Shown here: piece by piece, positions 49,619 to 60,073 of the stretch
How the letters are laid out: each line of letters opens with the position of its first letter
How positions within the stretch are numbered: position 1 is the stretch's first letter
Origin: Phaeodactylum tricornutum CCAP 1055/1
Taxonomy: Eukaryota > Bacillariophyta > Bacillariophyceae > Surirellales > Neidiaceae
Length of the DNA stretch: 64,000 nt
NCBI RefSeq assembly: GCF_000150955.2
Contig: NC_011674.1
Span: 1 to 64,000 of the forward strand
Reading direction: 5' to 3'
Translations under genes and position numbers: made by a program
The notes under the pieces: generated by a model
Database searches by the model: none
Seen by the model: the letters and a program-made list of their open reading frames with translations, nothing else
Told to the model about the DNA's origin: nothing

Positions 49619-50784
49619 ATGATGTCACCACGCTCGGGTCGTCAATGCTGTACAGTGTCATGTGCGGGTGTCCCCAAAGTGCGTCCTCGGCTCGTTTCCC
49701 CCAGGGTGTATGGCCGTCGGTCGGTACACCCGCGCAACCTAGTTCCGACACGGCCCTACCATGACGATGCCCTCCAATGGGCAGCGAAACATCGAGAAGC
49801 GGCACAAGCCTGCCTTGAGATACCACCACTCAAACAACACGATGACTACCTGGTCCGTCAGTGTGCTACCTGGAGCGACTATATGCGTTTGCGAGGATGG
49901 GATCACGACAAAACGCTCCAACGTTTCGGATTTCGAAGCGACTCCGAAAGGAGTCGGACCCGATCCTTTGCACAAGCCCTTGTCAGTCACGTCCTTTCTG
50001 CTCCCCTTACCTTACGGTACAATTTGCCATGGTTGTCAGTAGAACCGCAACTGGCAATTGGAGATATTACCCGGGAGCGATACTATCGGAGGATTTGTTG
50101 TGTCGGCGCCCGAGCCGAAGCTACCTTGCCCTTGGAATATTGGAAAGAATGGCTCATTCTCGAAAGACAGCATTTTGCAAGAGAGCAGAAAACCCATAAG
50201 ATTTCCTCACCATCTCTTGTCAACTCTAAGCTGCAGTTGACGATTGATTTTCTTGGACCAGATTGTATCCCAAGGCCGTCGCACGTGTTGTCCTACGAGG
50301 AATCTACCTTGACTCTGCAATGGCTCTGGAATCTACCTTGACTCTGCAATGGCTCTCGAATCAAACCTTCCACGAGTACGTGGCGCAAATACACGGTTTA
50401 TATCCGGAAATGTTGCCATCGCGGTCACTATCGCCAGTGTCACTATTGCCTTGGGATGCCTATGCATTGTTCAATCCAGGACTCGGGCATCATCATTTAA
50501 AACAAAGTTGGCAACCTACTTTGCAATTACTGGCTAGCGAACTCCAGCAACATTCCAAGCCGATCCTTTGTACGGCACATTCGAGTCTCGATGCTGAACG
50601 TGACGAGAAAGAGCTACGACGCGTGATCGTTGGCGGCGGTCACCAGCCTGACGGCTTTCTGTTGGAATACCAAAAGAATGCCTGGGCGAGCCAAATTTCG
50701 TATCAGGATCCCTTCGATCGAAATCATGTAGTCCATCCTAATGCATTTGCTGCTAGACTATACGCTGCCGGGGATAGAGACTAG
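49619..50784 (+). pseudogene. MSS51-type C-terminal domain protein, frame broken by a 29-bp tandem duplication
   Basis: From the ATG at 49619 one frame runs to about 50341, and a second continues to the stop at 50784. The two parts together show the Mss51/MYND-associated C-terminal domain: 'L-T-I-D-F-L-G-P-D-C', 'L-P-W-D-A-Y-A-L-F-N-P-G-L-G-H', 'P-I-L-C-T-A-H-S-S-L-D-A-E-R-D', 'G-G-G-H-Q-P-D-G-F-L-L-E-Y'. The zinc-finger MYND part is absent. At the junction a 29-bp unit is present twice (50300-50328, 50329-50357); 29 is not a multiple of 3, so the second copy causes the shift. The two frames agree exactly with a single-unit ancestor. It could be a recent mutation, one allele, or an assembly error. 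Yeast Mss51 acts on COX1 mRNA; the role here is unknown. Confidence 0.72.
50300..50357 (+). repeat. 29-bp tandem duplication inside a coding sequence
   Basis: Two head-to-tail copies beginning GAATCTACCTTGACTCTG are identical except for the last base (G versus C). There is no GT in the unit, so it is not a removable intron. Confidence 0.95.
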
Positions 50785-51026
50785 AAAACCAATGGGAATA
50801 GTTGGCGAAAGGATGTACGGTGTTGGTGTGCGAGTGACTACCAGTAAGCTGTAACGAAACCCGTAATGATATCACATACTTACGACTGTCAACCATGGCT
50901 TCTGTGCAATCGAGGCGGTCTAGAGGTGACTGTGAGCAACTTACAATATCGTAGATTCGATTAAGTACTTGGTAGTTCTACCGATTGCCGATCTACGTGT
51001 TGCTATTGGCGCGTTTACGAGCACAA

Positions 51027-52175
51027 TCAAATAGCTGACGGCAATTCCCGCAGCAACCAAAATCCTGTTGGATCCGAGTCTTCGTTTTCTTGTACCGATA
51101 CAAAATGTAGTCCCTTCAAACCGGCCTTGCCTTCTTCCAGTGATGCGGCTTCGACCCGTTGCGATTCGTTCAATTTGGCCATGAGATACTGGGTATCAAT
51201 GTCGGTTTCCATGACCAGTACCCGCTTGCGCAGATCGGCTGTTAGAGCCACAACTTCGGTTCCGGCCAACCAGGACGCCAAGGCTTCGGCGCGATTGGTG
51301 AGAATAACGACACCTTGGACAAAGGCGTCAGCGGGAATGTCTCGGGGTATGGTGCAGATTCGTCCTACACCAATATTGGTGGCGTCCACGCTGCCTCCGG
51401 GCAAAAACTCGGCCACGGGCAGGGCCACAAAGGCGTACTTTTCGCCCCGCAGTGCGTCGGGCAATCGCACCGGGGTCCGGACGTCCAGAAAGCTAGGAAT
51501 GGTGGAGCCGACCATGTTGGCGTTGAATCCTTCCATTTGGGGATACACGTTTTCGTGACGGTCTTCTAGCCACGATGCGAGTGCAAAGGTACACCGTGAT
51601 GGTTTGGAGGTCACGGGTAGCTCCATGAGGGCAATGTTGATCATGTTGAACATGGCCCCACGGAAAAAGCGAATTGTGTTGGGTTTGACATCGGCTCGTT
51701 CCATTAAATCGTCCACAATTTGTCGGAGTGTTTTGGAATTGACTTGATTGGACGGCAGCGTTTGACGGAACCGAAAGGACCCCGCACTATCCGTAATCAA
51801 GACTTCCCAGAGCTTCTTCCCGGCTACCGCAACCGGACGGCTGTAGCAATCCAATTCCCATTCGTCTGTCGCCCGACTCGCGTCCAGTACTTTGTATTCC
51901 ACCGCATCCGGCGTTGCCGCGGTAACGATACCGTCCGTTGCAGGAGTGCTACTGCTACTGGTACTGCTGGCACTCGCACTGCTACCGGTACTGCTGCTGC
52001 TACTACTGTACAGAACGCAGGGATCGTGGGATACGGGAAACAACGACGACGCCAACGATGATGAACCGACTGGAGCGACCACGACAAAGGAGGATACACA
52101 CGAGCTAGACAGTACTCCTGCTGCGGCTATTAGCAGGAACTGTCTCGGTAGTATCCGATGGCAATCCTTCGGCAT
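51027..52175 (-). CDS. TAB2: TAB2/ATAB2-like plastid RNA-binding protein
   Basis: The protein has 382 residues from the ATG at 52175. The N-terminus is a hydrophobic signal ('Q-F-L-L-I-A-A-A-G-V-L-S-S-S') followed by 'V-S-S-F-V-V-V-A-P', close to the diatom plastid A-S-A-F-A-P cleavage site, then a Ser/Thr-rich transit region. The conserved Tab2 body follows: 'W-E-L-D-C-Y-S-R-P-V', 'K-K-L-W-E-V-L-I-T-D', 'I-R-F-F-R-G-A-M', 'W-L-E-D-R-H-E-N-V-Y-P', and the terminal 'G-F-W-L-L-R-E-L-P'. In Chlamydomonas Tab2 is needed for psaB mRNA translation, and in Arabidopsis ATAB2 for light-regulated photosystem synthesis. It is expected in the plastid stroma. Confidence 0.92.
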   Translation of the reverse strand: MPKDCHRILPRQFLLIAAAGVLSSSCVSSFVVVAPVGSSSLASSLFPVSHDPCVLYSSSSSSTGSSASASSTSSSSTPATDGIVTAATPDAVEYKVLDASRATDEWELDCYSRPVAVAGKKLWEVLITDSAGSFRFRQTLPSNQVNSKTLRQIVDDLMERADVKPNTIRFFRGAMFNMINIALMELPVTSKPSRCTFALASWLEDRHENVYPQMEGFNANMVGSTIPSFLDVRTPVRLPDALRGEKYAFVALPVAEFLPGGSVDATNIGVGRICTIPRDIPADAFVQGVVILTNRAEALASWLAGTEVVALTADLRKRVLVMETDIDTQYLMAKLNESQRVEAASLEEGKAGLKGLHFVSVQENEDSDPTGFWLLRELPSAI

Positions 52176-52898
52176 GGTGGCAAGTGTCGTGGGGTGTGGG
52201 GGGACTGTACGTTCGGGAGATTGAGTGTGGGCCGAATACGGAGCCGAAACGCCAAGGGAAAAGACGGTTGACTGAATCTCTGGAACTGTTTGTCTTGGAG
52301 ACTCGCAGTAAGTCTACTTTTAACGAGAGAGAGAAGAGAATACAAGAGACTACTAACAGTAAACAAGACAAGGATATACACGTATAGACGACACCACACC
52401 TCACGACACTCTTTTGGGTTTTTGCGATCGTGCGACTTTACTGTTAGCGAATTGGGCAGCGTCTGCGGGTGGAACAACAACACGTACGAAGGGCGAGACA
52501 ACTTCAACTGCAGCAAAGGAATGAGATTAATTCCAAGTTCCTTGATTTCGGAATTCCTTCCAACACTTTCGGAATCTTGTATAGTGTAAAACAAAATTCC
52601 AATTTCCAAAATCCTCCAGAGGACAGGTTGTGGATACACATTCGTACTACTAGACGAATGAGGCTTTGGATAGATGGGAGTCACACTGGTACTCCGTCAG
52701 CCAACCCGGATGAGAATTTCGATTGTCTTCCACAACATGATTCCGCAAATGTCCCGTAACAGTTCGATGCCGTTGTCGCTCGTTGGACTTGACGAGCTGT
52801 ACCATGCACAAACCAGCTTGGATTCCACCTTGGATACTGCTACTACTAAATCCTCGCAATAGATCATTCCCCCTTGACAACAATCCCTCTCTCGTAGA
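52176..52898. other. Divergent promoter region, TAB2 / LRR protein
   Basis: A gene-free 720-bp spacer between head-to-head genes. Confidence 0.5.
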
Positions 52899-54377
52899 AT
52901 GCCACACAATGGAAAGAGTACCGCAATCGAGGAGGACTTGCGACAGGGCTGTCCGACTACGACAGCAAGCGCCGTGGAGGACGAGCCCGAAGGCCTTCTC
53001 TTTTGGTTGGAAAGTACGGACGCCAACATTCAGACAGCCTTCGTTTCGTCGTTGCCGTTACCGCTACCGTCAGACTGCAACAGTTTAGTCCGTAGAGGAG
53101 GATCCGATCCCCATTTTCGTTCCCACCTGACGTTGACTTGTAGCTTCCGGAAGATCGACTCCGGATCCTCCTCTACGGAATCACCCAACGCGAAGGGTCC
53201 TGCCGAGTCCAAATCGGACATATCCTGGACCCTCTATATCAATGCAGCGACCAACGTTACCGGTACAGTCGAACGCTTTGTTTCGCGTTTTCTTCTCCGC
53301 ATACAGCTGCAGTCGATCCGATTCCTCCAACCAACAAGGATTCTGGTACACAACACGCACGGTGGGGAGCTCTGTCTGGGACCGTCGGTCTGGCAAGCCT
53401 TTGTCGAAACACTCTCCCCCAATCACTACCGCAATCACACGAACCATTCCACCGACACCAAGTCAAGCATATCTACCATAAATCTGGAATTGGTCAATCT
53501 GAATCTGTCCCCTTTACACTGCGATATTTTGGCACGGGCGGATCTGCGACGGATCCATTTAACCTTGCGCTTGTGTTTCGTGCAAGATACCCATCGTGCA
53601 TTGCTACGCGCCGTAGCCTCCAACGGCAGTACTGACGCGTCCCAGGTACGGGGCTTGCGCGGTTTGACGCTGTCGGACGTGATCTTTGGATCGTCCGACT
53701 ATAAAATTGCTTTATGGGATGCACTAGGATCGAGTACATTCTTGCGGCACTTTCAACCGTGTCCCGTTGCCAATCCGCACGACCACGATTACTACCAAGC
53801 CATGCTCAAGGCACTGACTCAACAGAACACCGCCCTCCAAACCCTCAACCTTTCGCATCACGTCATGAGCGACGCAACGTGGACGCAACTGTGTCAATAC
53901 ACGTTGGCGTCGCATCCTACCCTTGAAAGTCTAGACGTACGGGGATGTCTAGTGTCGCCCGAGATTGCGTTCGCAACACTGTACGAGAATAATAACGGTA
54001 GCGGTGTCAAGACACCACTGCAAAAAAATGGCGATTCCCAATCTTCCGATGCGATGCCAACGGTACCGCGCACACGGGTGCTCTTGGAACTCGTCCGGAC
54101 TAATCCTCGCATTCGACATATTCGGTACAGCAGCGACGGTGCTCACGCCGACAATGACGTACCACCTTCGCATTTGCGATCCACTCTAGAAACCGCCCTG
54201 TGCCACAATCGCTACCGGGACGCCGTGTCGACCTTTCTAGACGCAAGTCGGGACGGATCGAAACTCTCGTTGCTCCCTAACGCTCTCGCCAAGATGCAAA
54301 CCGAGCCGGACTGCATGGCGGCAGCAAGTCTTTCCTACACATTACTGTCGCAAACAATCGATATTTTGCGGCTGTAA
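52899..54377 (+). CDS. Leucine-rich-repeat-like protein
   Basis: The protein has 492 residues from the ATG at 52899. The N-terminal 170 residues have no recognised domain. From there LRR-like units recur: 'I-N-L-E-L-V-N-L-N-L-S-P', 'L-R-R-I-H-L-T-L', 'L-R-G-L-T-L-S-D', 'L-Q-T-L-N-L-S-H-H', 'L-E-S-L-D-V-R-G-C'. The end 'A-A-A-S-L-S-Y-T-L-L' is helical. No signal peptide or membrane segment is seen. Function is unknown; it probably belongs with the other diatom intracellular LRR proteins. Confidence 0.78.
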   Translation: MPHNGKSTAIEEDLRQGCPTTTASAVEDEPEGLLFWLESTDANIQTAFVSSLPLPLPSDCNSLVRRGGSDPHFRSHLTLTCSFRKIDSGSSSTESPNAKGPAESKSDISWTLYINAATNVTGTVERFVSRFLLRIQLQSIRFLQPTRILVHNTHGGELCLGPSVWQAFVETLSPNHYRNHTNHSTDTKSSISTINLELVNLNLSPLHCDILARADLRRIHLTLRLCFVQDTHRALLRAVASNGSTDASQVRGLRGLTLSDVIFGSSDYKIALWDALGSSTFLRHFQPCPVANPHDHDYYQAMLKALTQQNTALQTLNLSHHVMSDATWTQLCQYTLASHPTLESLDVRGCLVSPEIAFATLYENNNGSGVKTPLQKNGDSQSSDAMPTVPRTRVLLELVRTNPRIRHIRYSSDGAHADNDVPPSHLRSTLETALCHNRYRDAVSTFLDASRDGSKLSLLPNALAKMQTEPDCMAAASLSYTLLSQTIDILRL

Positions 54378-54596
54378 TAGAGAGACGGACGGACGGTTCG
54401 CTGCACACGCTACGCGAAAGGGCAACAACTTCCATTAGTACACTGCTTGAATTCGACGTACAGCTACCTGTCAGTCGAAATCCCTTGTCATCGGCACTGG
54501 ACTATCTAGGGAATAAGAGTCGGAATAGAATGTAAAAGACCTTAGATTATTGGTTGCAAGAGTATGTATGTTTTTGTGGCAGTATAACGATCTTCC

Positions 54597-57134
54597 TCAC
54601 TTGGCCAATAGAAGCGCGGGTGCGATGCTGTTGGCCTCCTTTTCGATCAAGGCCCATTTGTCCTGCAGCGCTTCCAGTTTCTTTTTAGCCTCTTCTTCTT
54701 CGCGAAAGTAGGCTGCCGTGCACCGGTCATACAAAGCCAGGTCATACTCCATGTACATTTTCAAGACATTTTGGGCCAATCCTTCCACCGTCGCATTCCA
54801 ATGTCCCGACGAATTCTTGTAGAGAGGGCCATAGATAATCGGCAGGACTGTTTGAGCATTCAATCGGGACAGGCAACCTGAATTCACCAAATGTTCATTG
54901 TTCCATAAAAACAAAGCCCGTTCGACGACCTGAAAGTGATCGGAATCGAGACAACGAGCCAAATTTGTAAAAAGCATAGTTGACACCTGGGCGAGTTGAT
55001 CGGCACCGAGCAACTCCAAAATTTCTTCGAGTTCGTTCAGGAACATGACTTGCTTTCCCGAATTGCTCCACGGCCAGCACTTGAAAAAGCCATTCAGGAT
55101 GGGCGTAGCCGTGTCAGCATCCTTTTCCACGTATTGAATAATACAGTACGAAAGTTGCTGGTGGTACAATGCGACACATTTGGGCTTGTGCAAAGGAATC
55201 AGTGCCCGGGCCAAGAACTGCAAATGCTCCTTTTTGAGCGGAATAGCGAAGCCATTGATAATGGATCCAAGAATTTCCAAGAGCTCCCCGATTCCGTTGT
55301 GGCGTTCCGTTTCGTACACAAAACGATAAAAGACGTTCGAAATGGCCCGTCGAATGAATGAGCGGTGCGACATAAACTTGCCGTAGATCCGGTGCAATAT
55401 GGTTTTGAGGTAATCGCGTTCCCGTGGATCCTCGCTGTCAAAGAGTTCAACGAGCTGCAGGCAAAACTTTTGGTCCACGTACTTTTTAGCCGCCTTTGCG
55501 TTAACTTCGGAACTTACAATGAAGCGTAAGAAGAATTCGTACGCGACTTGCAGATGAGGCCAAGCGGGTTCCAGGACAGGTTCATCTTCTTCGGGGTCAA
55601 AGTCGTCCGTGGCAGGCGGTAGCGCCCGGCAGACGTTAGCGGAGACCATGGCCATGAGATCGCCCATGACGGATTCGGTAAAGACCTTTTGACCAGCCGG
55701 AGTATTGACAAAGTCTACGAGTTCAAGGAGAGTTTGACGCTTCATGTCCTTGCCTCGCTTGTCAGCCGTGGGGTCGTCAAACGAAAAGATAACGGAACAA
55801 AGCTTGAGCTTCGCAACGAACAATTCTTCTCGTTTCGTCGGCGGCCCATCCCGCAGAGCAGGTAATTCTTTCAGAGCCGCTCTATCTACACCAGGAGTGT
55901 ACACGTGAACAACGTCAGAAGCCGTTTCAGTCTTGTTCGTGTTCTGTTGTTCCGTGTCGGCTTTTGCTTTTTGGGCAATTATCGAAGCAGCCTGAGGAGA
56001 TATCGAAGTTGAGCCCGCCATTGGAGGGCGACGACGTGACTTGGCGTCCGCACTAGGTACAACTTCGTCAGCCTGATAACCAAAAAAAGAAGTGATTGTG
56101 AGACATTGGATACGATAGCAAGTAAAGTACGTAGCCCGAGCGATTTCGGCACAAAAAAACAAAACACGCAACAGATCATTCGTCGTCATTAGCAACAGTA
56201 TCTTCATCAAACACACCAGAGCATATTCGCATTCGCTATCTTGTTGCGGTGAAAAGGCATGGATTGTTTGTCGAAACGGCGAAGGTCGAGGTCGTACACG
56301 TGTTTGACCGCGCTGACGAGAAAGTTGGCGATTCGTTGACTTCGATTGTCGCCGCTGGCGCAGTGGCACCGAACCTTTGATCGTTGGAAACTGAACCGCG
56401 GGTCCCAGCGGCAAAAGGCCTCGCCATCGGTATGCTGGATCCAAGAGCCCGTGTTCCTCCTCTGCTTGAAACCATTCCGTGACGCAGGGAATGAGTCCGC
56501 GCCGATAGATTTGTTGAAGATCTTTGGGTAAAAAATTCAACGGAAAGGTCGTGTTTGGCTGCAGTGGGGTAGATCGTTGTTGGAAAGGAGGAGATGACAA
56601 GAGGTGCTGATCTTGTGGAGGCCAGACAGGTGGGGCAGCTGTGTTCTCGGAGCGAGAATCCAAGAGGCTCTTGTTATTGTCGTCGTCGTTGCTGCTGCCA
56701 TCGTACGCGGCGTCAAGATCGTACACACACATCCACGGAGCCGAAGATAGAGGCACCAAGGGATCGCATGATACAAACTGGTCCGCGACGAACAAGGAGG
56801 AGACTGTCGTAGAAGACTGTTCGTACAGTGATAATCCGAGCGGCAGATAGCAAGCATCGTTCTTGGTGTCAATGTTTGAAAATGATTCCGCAGGATCGAT
56901 GTCCTCTGAGCTGTTGTTGCGCGAACCAAGATTAAAGAGGACTGGTGAAACGGGCTCCGGCGATTCCAGGCTCGAAGCGGAGCTCCGAGACGACACTTCC
57001 GGAGATCCGAGACATTCGGCGTAATCCTCCGTGAGGAACTCCTTCGATACGCTGTTCCTTGGAGGAGACGAGGATGCGTGCGGAGACATCAGCAACGGTA
57101 ACGACGATTGTCTCGCTGGCAATCCATCCATCAT
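54597..57134 (-). CDS. PP2A regulatory subunit B56 (B'), with long N-terminal extension and one probable intron
   Basis: The C-terminal 440 residues are a clear B56 HEAT-like repeat protein: 'P-H-L-Q-V-A-Y-E-F-F-L-R-F', 'L-F-D-S-E-D-P-R-E-R-D-Y-L-K-T-I-L-H-R-I-Y-G-K-F', 'A-L-Y-H-Q-Q-L-S-Y-C-I', 'F-L-W-N-N-E'. B56 directs the PP2A catalytic core to substrates. The frame opens at the ATG at 57134 with about 305 Ser/Pro-rich residues unlike standard B56, though 'L-P-K-D-L-Q-Q-I-Y-R-R-G-L-I-P' looks conserved. A 144-nt stretch 56073-56216 has intron borders (GTGTGT...GGTTATCAG) and reads as hydrophobic sequence. Splicing gives 797 residues. An alternative is a B56 of 474 residues starting at the ATG near 56021, with a separate gene upstream. 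Confidence 0.88.
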   Translation of the reverse strand: MMDGLPARQSSLPLLMSPHASSSPPRNSVSKEFLTEDYAECLGSPEVSSRSSASSLESPEPVSPVLFNLGSRNNSSEDIDPAESFSNIDTKNDACYLPLGLSLYEQSSTTVSSLFVADQFVSCDPLVPLSSAPWMCVYDLDAAYDGSSNDDDNNKSLLDSRSENTAAPPVWPPQDQHLLSSPPFQQRSTPLQPNTTFPLNFLPKDLQQIYRRGLIPCVTEWFQAEEEHGLLDPAYRWRGLLPLGPAVQFPTIKGSVPLRQRRQSKSTNRQLSRQRGQTRVRPRPSPFRQTIHAFSPQQDSECEYALVCLMKILLLMTTNDLLRVLFFCAEIARATYFTCYRIQCLTITSFFGYQADEVVPSADAKSRRRPPMAGSTSISPQAASIIAQKAKADTEQQNTNKTETASDVVHVYTPGVDRAALKELPALRDGPPTKREELFVAKLKLCSVIFSFDDPTADKRGKDMKRQTLLELVDFVNTPAGQKVFTESVMGDLMAMVSANVCRALPPATDDFDPEEDEPVLEPAWPHLQVAYEFFLRFIVSSEVNAKAAKKYVDQKFCLQLVELFDSEDPRERDYLKTILHRIYGKFMSHRSFIRRAISNVFYRFVYETERHNGIGELLEILGSIINGFAIPLKKEHLQFLARALIPLHKPKCVALYHQQLSYCIIQYVEKDADTATPILNGFFKCWPWSNSGKQVMFLNELEEILELLGADQLAQVSTMLFTNLARCLDSDHFQVVERALFLWNNEHLVNSGCLSRLNAQTVLPIIYGPLYKNSSGHWNATVEGLAQNVLKMYMEYDLALYDRCTAAYFREEEEAKKKLEALQDKWALIEKEANSIAPALLLAK

Positions 57135-58205
57135 CGTGGGAAAGTGTGGATCTAGAATTCCGCGAACGTTTGACTGGAAGGCTCTTTTTGCCAGTCCAAG
57201 TTTGGCAGTATGTATATGTGTGTGTGCGTGTGTGTATCGATGGTTCGTTGCAACTAGGTAGTAATCGCGCCAGGTCCTCCTTTGGGTCGGGTAATGATTC
57301 GCCTCTTATAGCCAATGAGAAGGAGGATTGAAAACCGGTGTATAGGTTTTGGCGGAGATGTCCACGGACTCGACTTAAATGTTCTCACCAAATCACGGCC
57401 GAAATCCAATAAATCCCGTCGAATGCTTTGTAGATGAACATAAATCCAACCGACACGACGTGACTCTGGAAAAATTCACCCGCAAATCTGGAATCCGGAG
57501 TTCCACCACGAGCAGAAAATCAACAACCGAATGCAAAACAAAAAGACGAACAAGCTCGCACGCACGTACCGGCGGGGTTTGAGGCTTGGACTGGCCACCC
57601 TTGTTTTTGCCCTTGCGTAATCCTCGCATCATCTTGACGCTGGATTGATAGAGCTACAGTTAGTGGCAATGGGGAGAGCTTGGGTAGGGCCGTTGGATTG
57701 AAAGGCGTTTTAGAGAAAGCACGAACGGTATACCGAGAAAAAGTATATGGCGATACCAACGAGTCGTTGGGATTCGCACCGTGCACGCGGACACTCTCGA
57801 TTCCCCCCTCGTGCGCTCGCGGCCCTCGCACCGAAAGTCACGGGTCATTATCGAACCCCGTGATGATGTCGTTGTGATGTCCAGGTAAATTGTCACTGTG
57901 ACAGAAAGTTTTGTGGAATGACGCAACTGTCTGTAAAGTTCGTTTCTACTTATAGAAATCTGGAAGGCGCCGCAGCTGGTTTCTGTGTTTGTCGTTAAAC
58001 AGTGATGGGTTCTTTTCGGTTTTGCATTTTCTGATGTGGTAGGGCCTCGGAACATCTTCCGGATCTTTCGTTTTGGACTGCAACGCGAGGATGTCAAGGA
58101 ACATCAGAGCATGGATTGCGTTCTCGCGGGGCCTACACTGATGGATGGTAAAACCAACAGACAGCCACAAGCTCGTATTGCCGCCCGCATTGGATAATAC
58201 GTGCC
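57135..58205. other. Divergent intergenic region, 1.1 kb
   Basis: Only overlapping low-content frames are present. A short (TG)n-like tract lies near 57207-57237. Promoters of the B56 and ankyrin genes are expected here. Confidence 0.45.
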
Positions 58206-59756
58206 ATGGCCTCTTGTACCGTGGACGAGTGTGCCGGGAATGATCGAATCCTTGGCGTCGTTCGATCGCGAACGGACGGATGTCAGAGTCGGCTTTGGGA
58301 CGATACCGAGGCGCTTGAAAAGGCTAATGCTGAAAAGATGCAATTGCAGAATCAGCTGCGTGCGACTGATTGTGGCTCGGATACGATGGCACTGTCAACG
58401 GCATATCCTGACAGGAACGTACGTACCGGAGGACGGTGTAAGAGTATTTCCGAGTCGAACCTCAATTCGGAGAAGAATGCTGAGCACTCGTCCATCAGTG
58501 ACGGTCTGGATCTCGCGGAGAGTGCCGGGAGTATAGAGATCAGCTCGGAAGTCAGCGCCTTCGCAGGAAAGGAAAGATCGGGGCCTCCAATCGCACGGGA
58601 TATGGATCGTTCGACAGCACCCTTGGATGTTATCGATCCTCCATCAGCCGTCAGAGGACCATCTTATACGGGCAATATGGGAGTTATTGCTGAAGTCGTG
58701 CCACAGCCTCAGTGTGAAGAGCTACGGACGCCAATCGGAATTTGTTCCATAGACGATTGCTTGCTCGATCCGAAACTAAACCACTGTTTCGATGGCCCTC
58801 CTGTCGCCACACCGTTTCTCAAGGACGTTGAACGATTGCATCGTCTTGTGGATCGCCACGATTGGAACAAATTGCATCGTCTCATCATTCACCAGCCAGA
58901 TTTAGCTCGTCAAGTGATGTCCACCACTTGTCAAGGTGAACGCAACCAGTGCACGCTTCTGCATGCTGTTTTGTTGCGGTCGTCGCCCAAGGATCAGGTT
59001 GCCATCTCCATCGATACTATCGACGCAGTCCTAACAGCCCACCCGTCAGCTTTACTACTACCGGATACACGCGGACGCCTGCCTCTGCACATCGCCTTGC
59101 TACGGAGCGCGTCACCTTTTGTTTTGCGATACATTCTGAAAGCTCGGATTCAAGCGATTCGACAAGCTGACGAGGACGGTAACCTTCCTCTCCACTACGC
59201 TTGCTCGTACGGCACACCAACTGTTGCGCTCGACATTCTTCGGGAGTGGCCCAAAGCTTGTCAAATCTCGAATCATCGCAACCGCTTACCTCTTCACGGA
59301 CTCTGTAGTGTCTGGTTCGACAAGGACGAGGTACACGGATGCAAGGACAATGTCAGTCCTTGCTGGTTGCAAGTGCTGAACACTATGCTCGATATGTATC
59401 CCCAAGCAGCATGGGCCAAGGATCGACAAGGTAGACTTCCCATCCATGTTTTATGTGCCACCCATCCTCACGTTCCGTTCAACGTGTTGCACGTCTTGAT
59501 TACACTGCATCCCGCGTCTCTGTTGGTCGGAGACGTAACCGGTCAGGTTCCAGCAGATCTTGTAGTCCGATCTGGTGGGCGCTGGAGTAAGACTTGCGAC
59601 AATGACGTTGTCCTTCAGTACCTAATGGAACGCACACAGCGGGAACGACGTCCGACTCAGTCACCCATTACGAGATTACTGGGCATGGGCGCTCACAAAG
59701 GGAAGCGTCGCAAGAAACCGCACGTCCTAATTGACTTACGTGATTGCTACGGATAG
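58206..59756 (+). CDS. Ankyrin-repeat-like protein
   Basis: The protein has 516 residues from the ATG at 58206, in a GCCATGG context. The first 200 residues are acidic and Ser-rich, without a domain. From about residue 210 ankyrin-type units appear: 'L-L-H-A-V-L-L-R', 'G-R-L-P-L-H-I-A-L-L-R-S', 'G-N-L-P-L-H-Y-A-C-S-Y-G', 'N-R-L-P-L-H-G-L-C', 'G-R-L-P-I-H-V-L-C-A'. The basic C-terminus 'K-G-K-R-R-K-K-P' could be a nuclear signal. Diatom genomes have many such 'LPLH' ankyrin proteins; the partner is unknown. Confidence 0.85.
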   Translation: MASCTVDECAGNDRILGVVRSRTDGCQSRLWDDTEALEKANAEKMQLQNQLRATDCGSDTMALSTAYPDRNVRTGGRCKSISESNLNSEKNAEHSSISDGLDLAESAGSIEISSEVSAFAGKERSGPPIARDMDRSTAPLDVIDPPSAVRGPSYTGNMGVIAEVVPQPQCEELRTPIGICSIDDCLLDPKLNHCFDGPPVATPFLKDVERLHRLVDRHDWNKLHRLIIHQPDLARQVMSTTCQGERNQCTLLHAVLLRSSPKDQVAISIDTIDAVLTAHPSALLLPDTRGRLPLHIALLRSASPFVLRYILKARIQAIRQADEDGNLPLHYACSYGTPTVALDILREWPKACQISNHRNRLPLHGLCSVWFDKDEVHGCKDNVSPCWLQVLNTMLDMYPQAAWAKDRQGRLPIHVLCATHPHVPFNVLHVLITLHPASLLVGDVTGQVPADLVVRSGGRWSKTCDNDVVLQYLMERTQRERRPTQSPITRLLGMGAHKGKRRKKPHVLIDLRDCYG

Positions 59757-60073
59757 AAACATAACACACCACAGGGCGAAAGGACAGGACACCGAACGAA
59801 AATAGATACATGATTTTCGTTTCCAGAACCAAAATATTGTGCTGAAGCGCTACGTATACTCAAACACTCCTCTTGATAGAAAGGTGCACCATATTCCGAC
59901 TTTCAACATATACGCATTGCGCTGCAAAGGAATAATTAAAATACGTTTAGAAAGCAAGACAGCCTTTGTCCCACACTGTTTTCCACTTGTATTTTCATGC
60001 ATCAGCTCTCCTCGGGAAGGGACGTGATCGTTAAGAGTCAATGAGCTACGATGGTCGCTCGAACATTTCCGTT
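59757..60073. other. Convergent intergenic region, 317 bp
   Basis: 3' flanks only; no gene seen. Confidence 0.45.
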
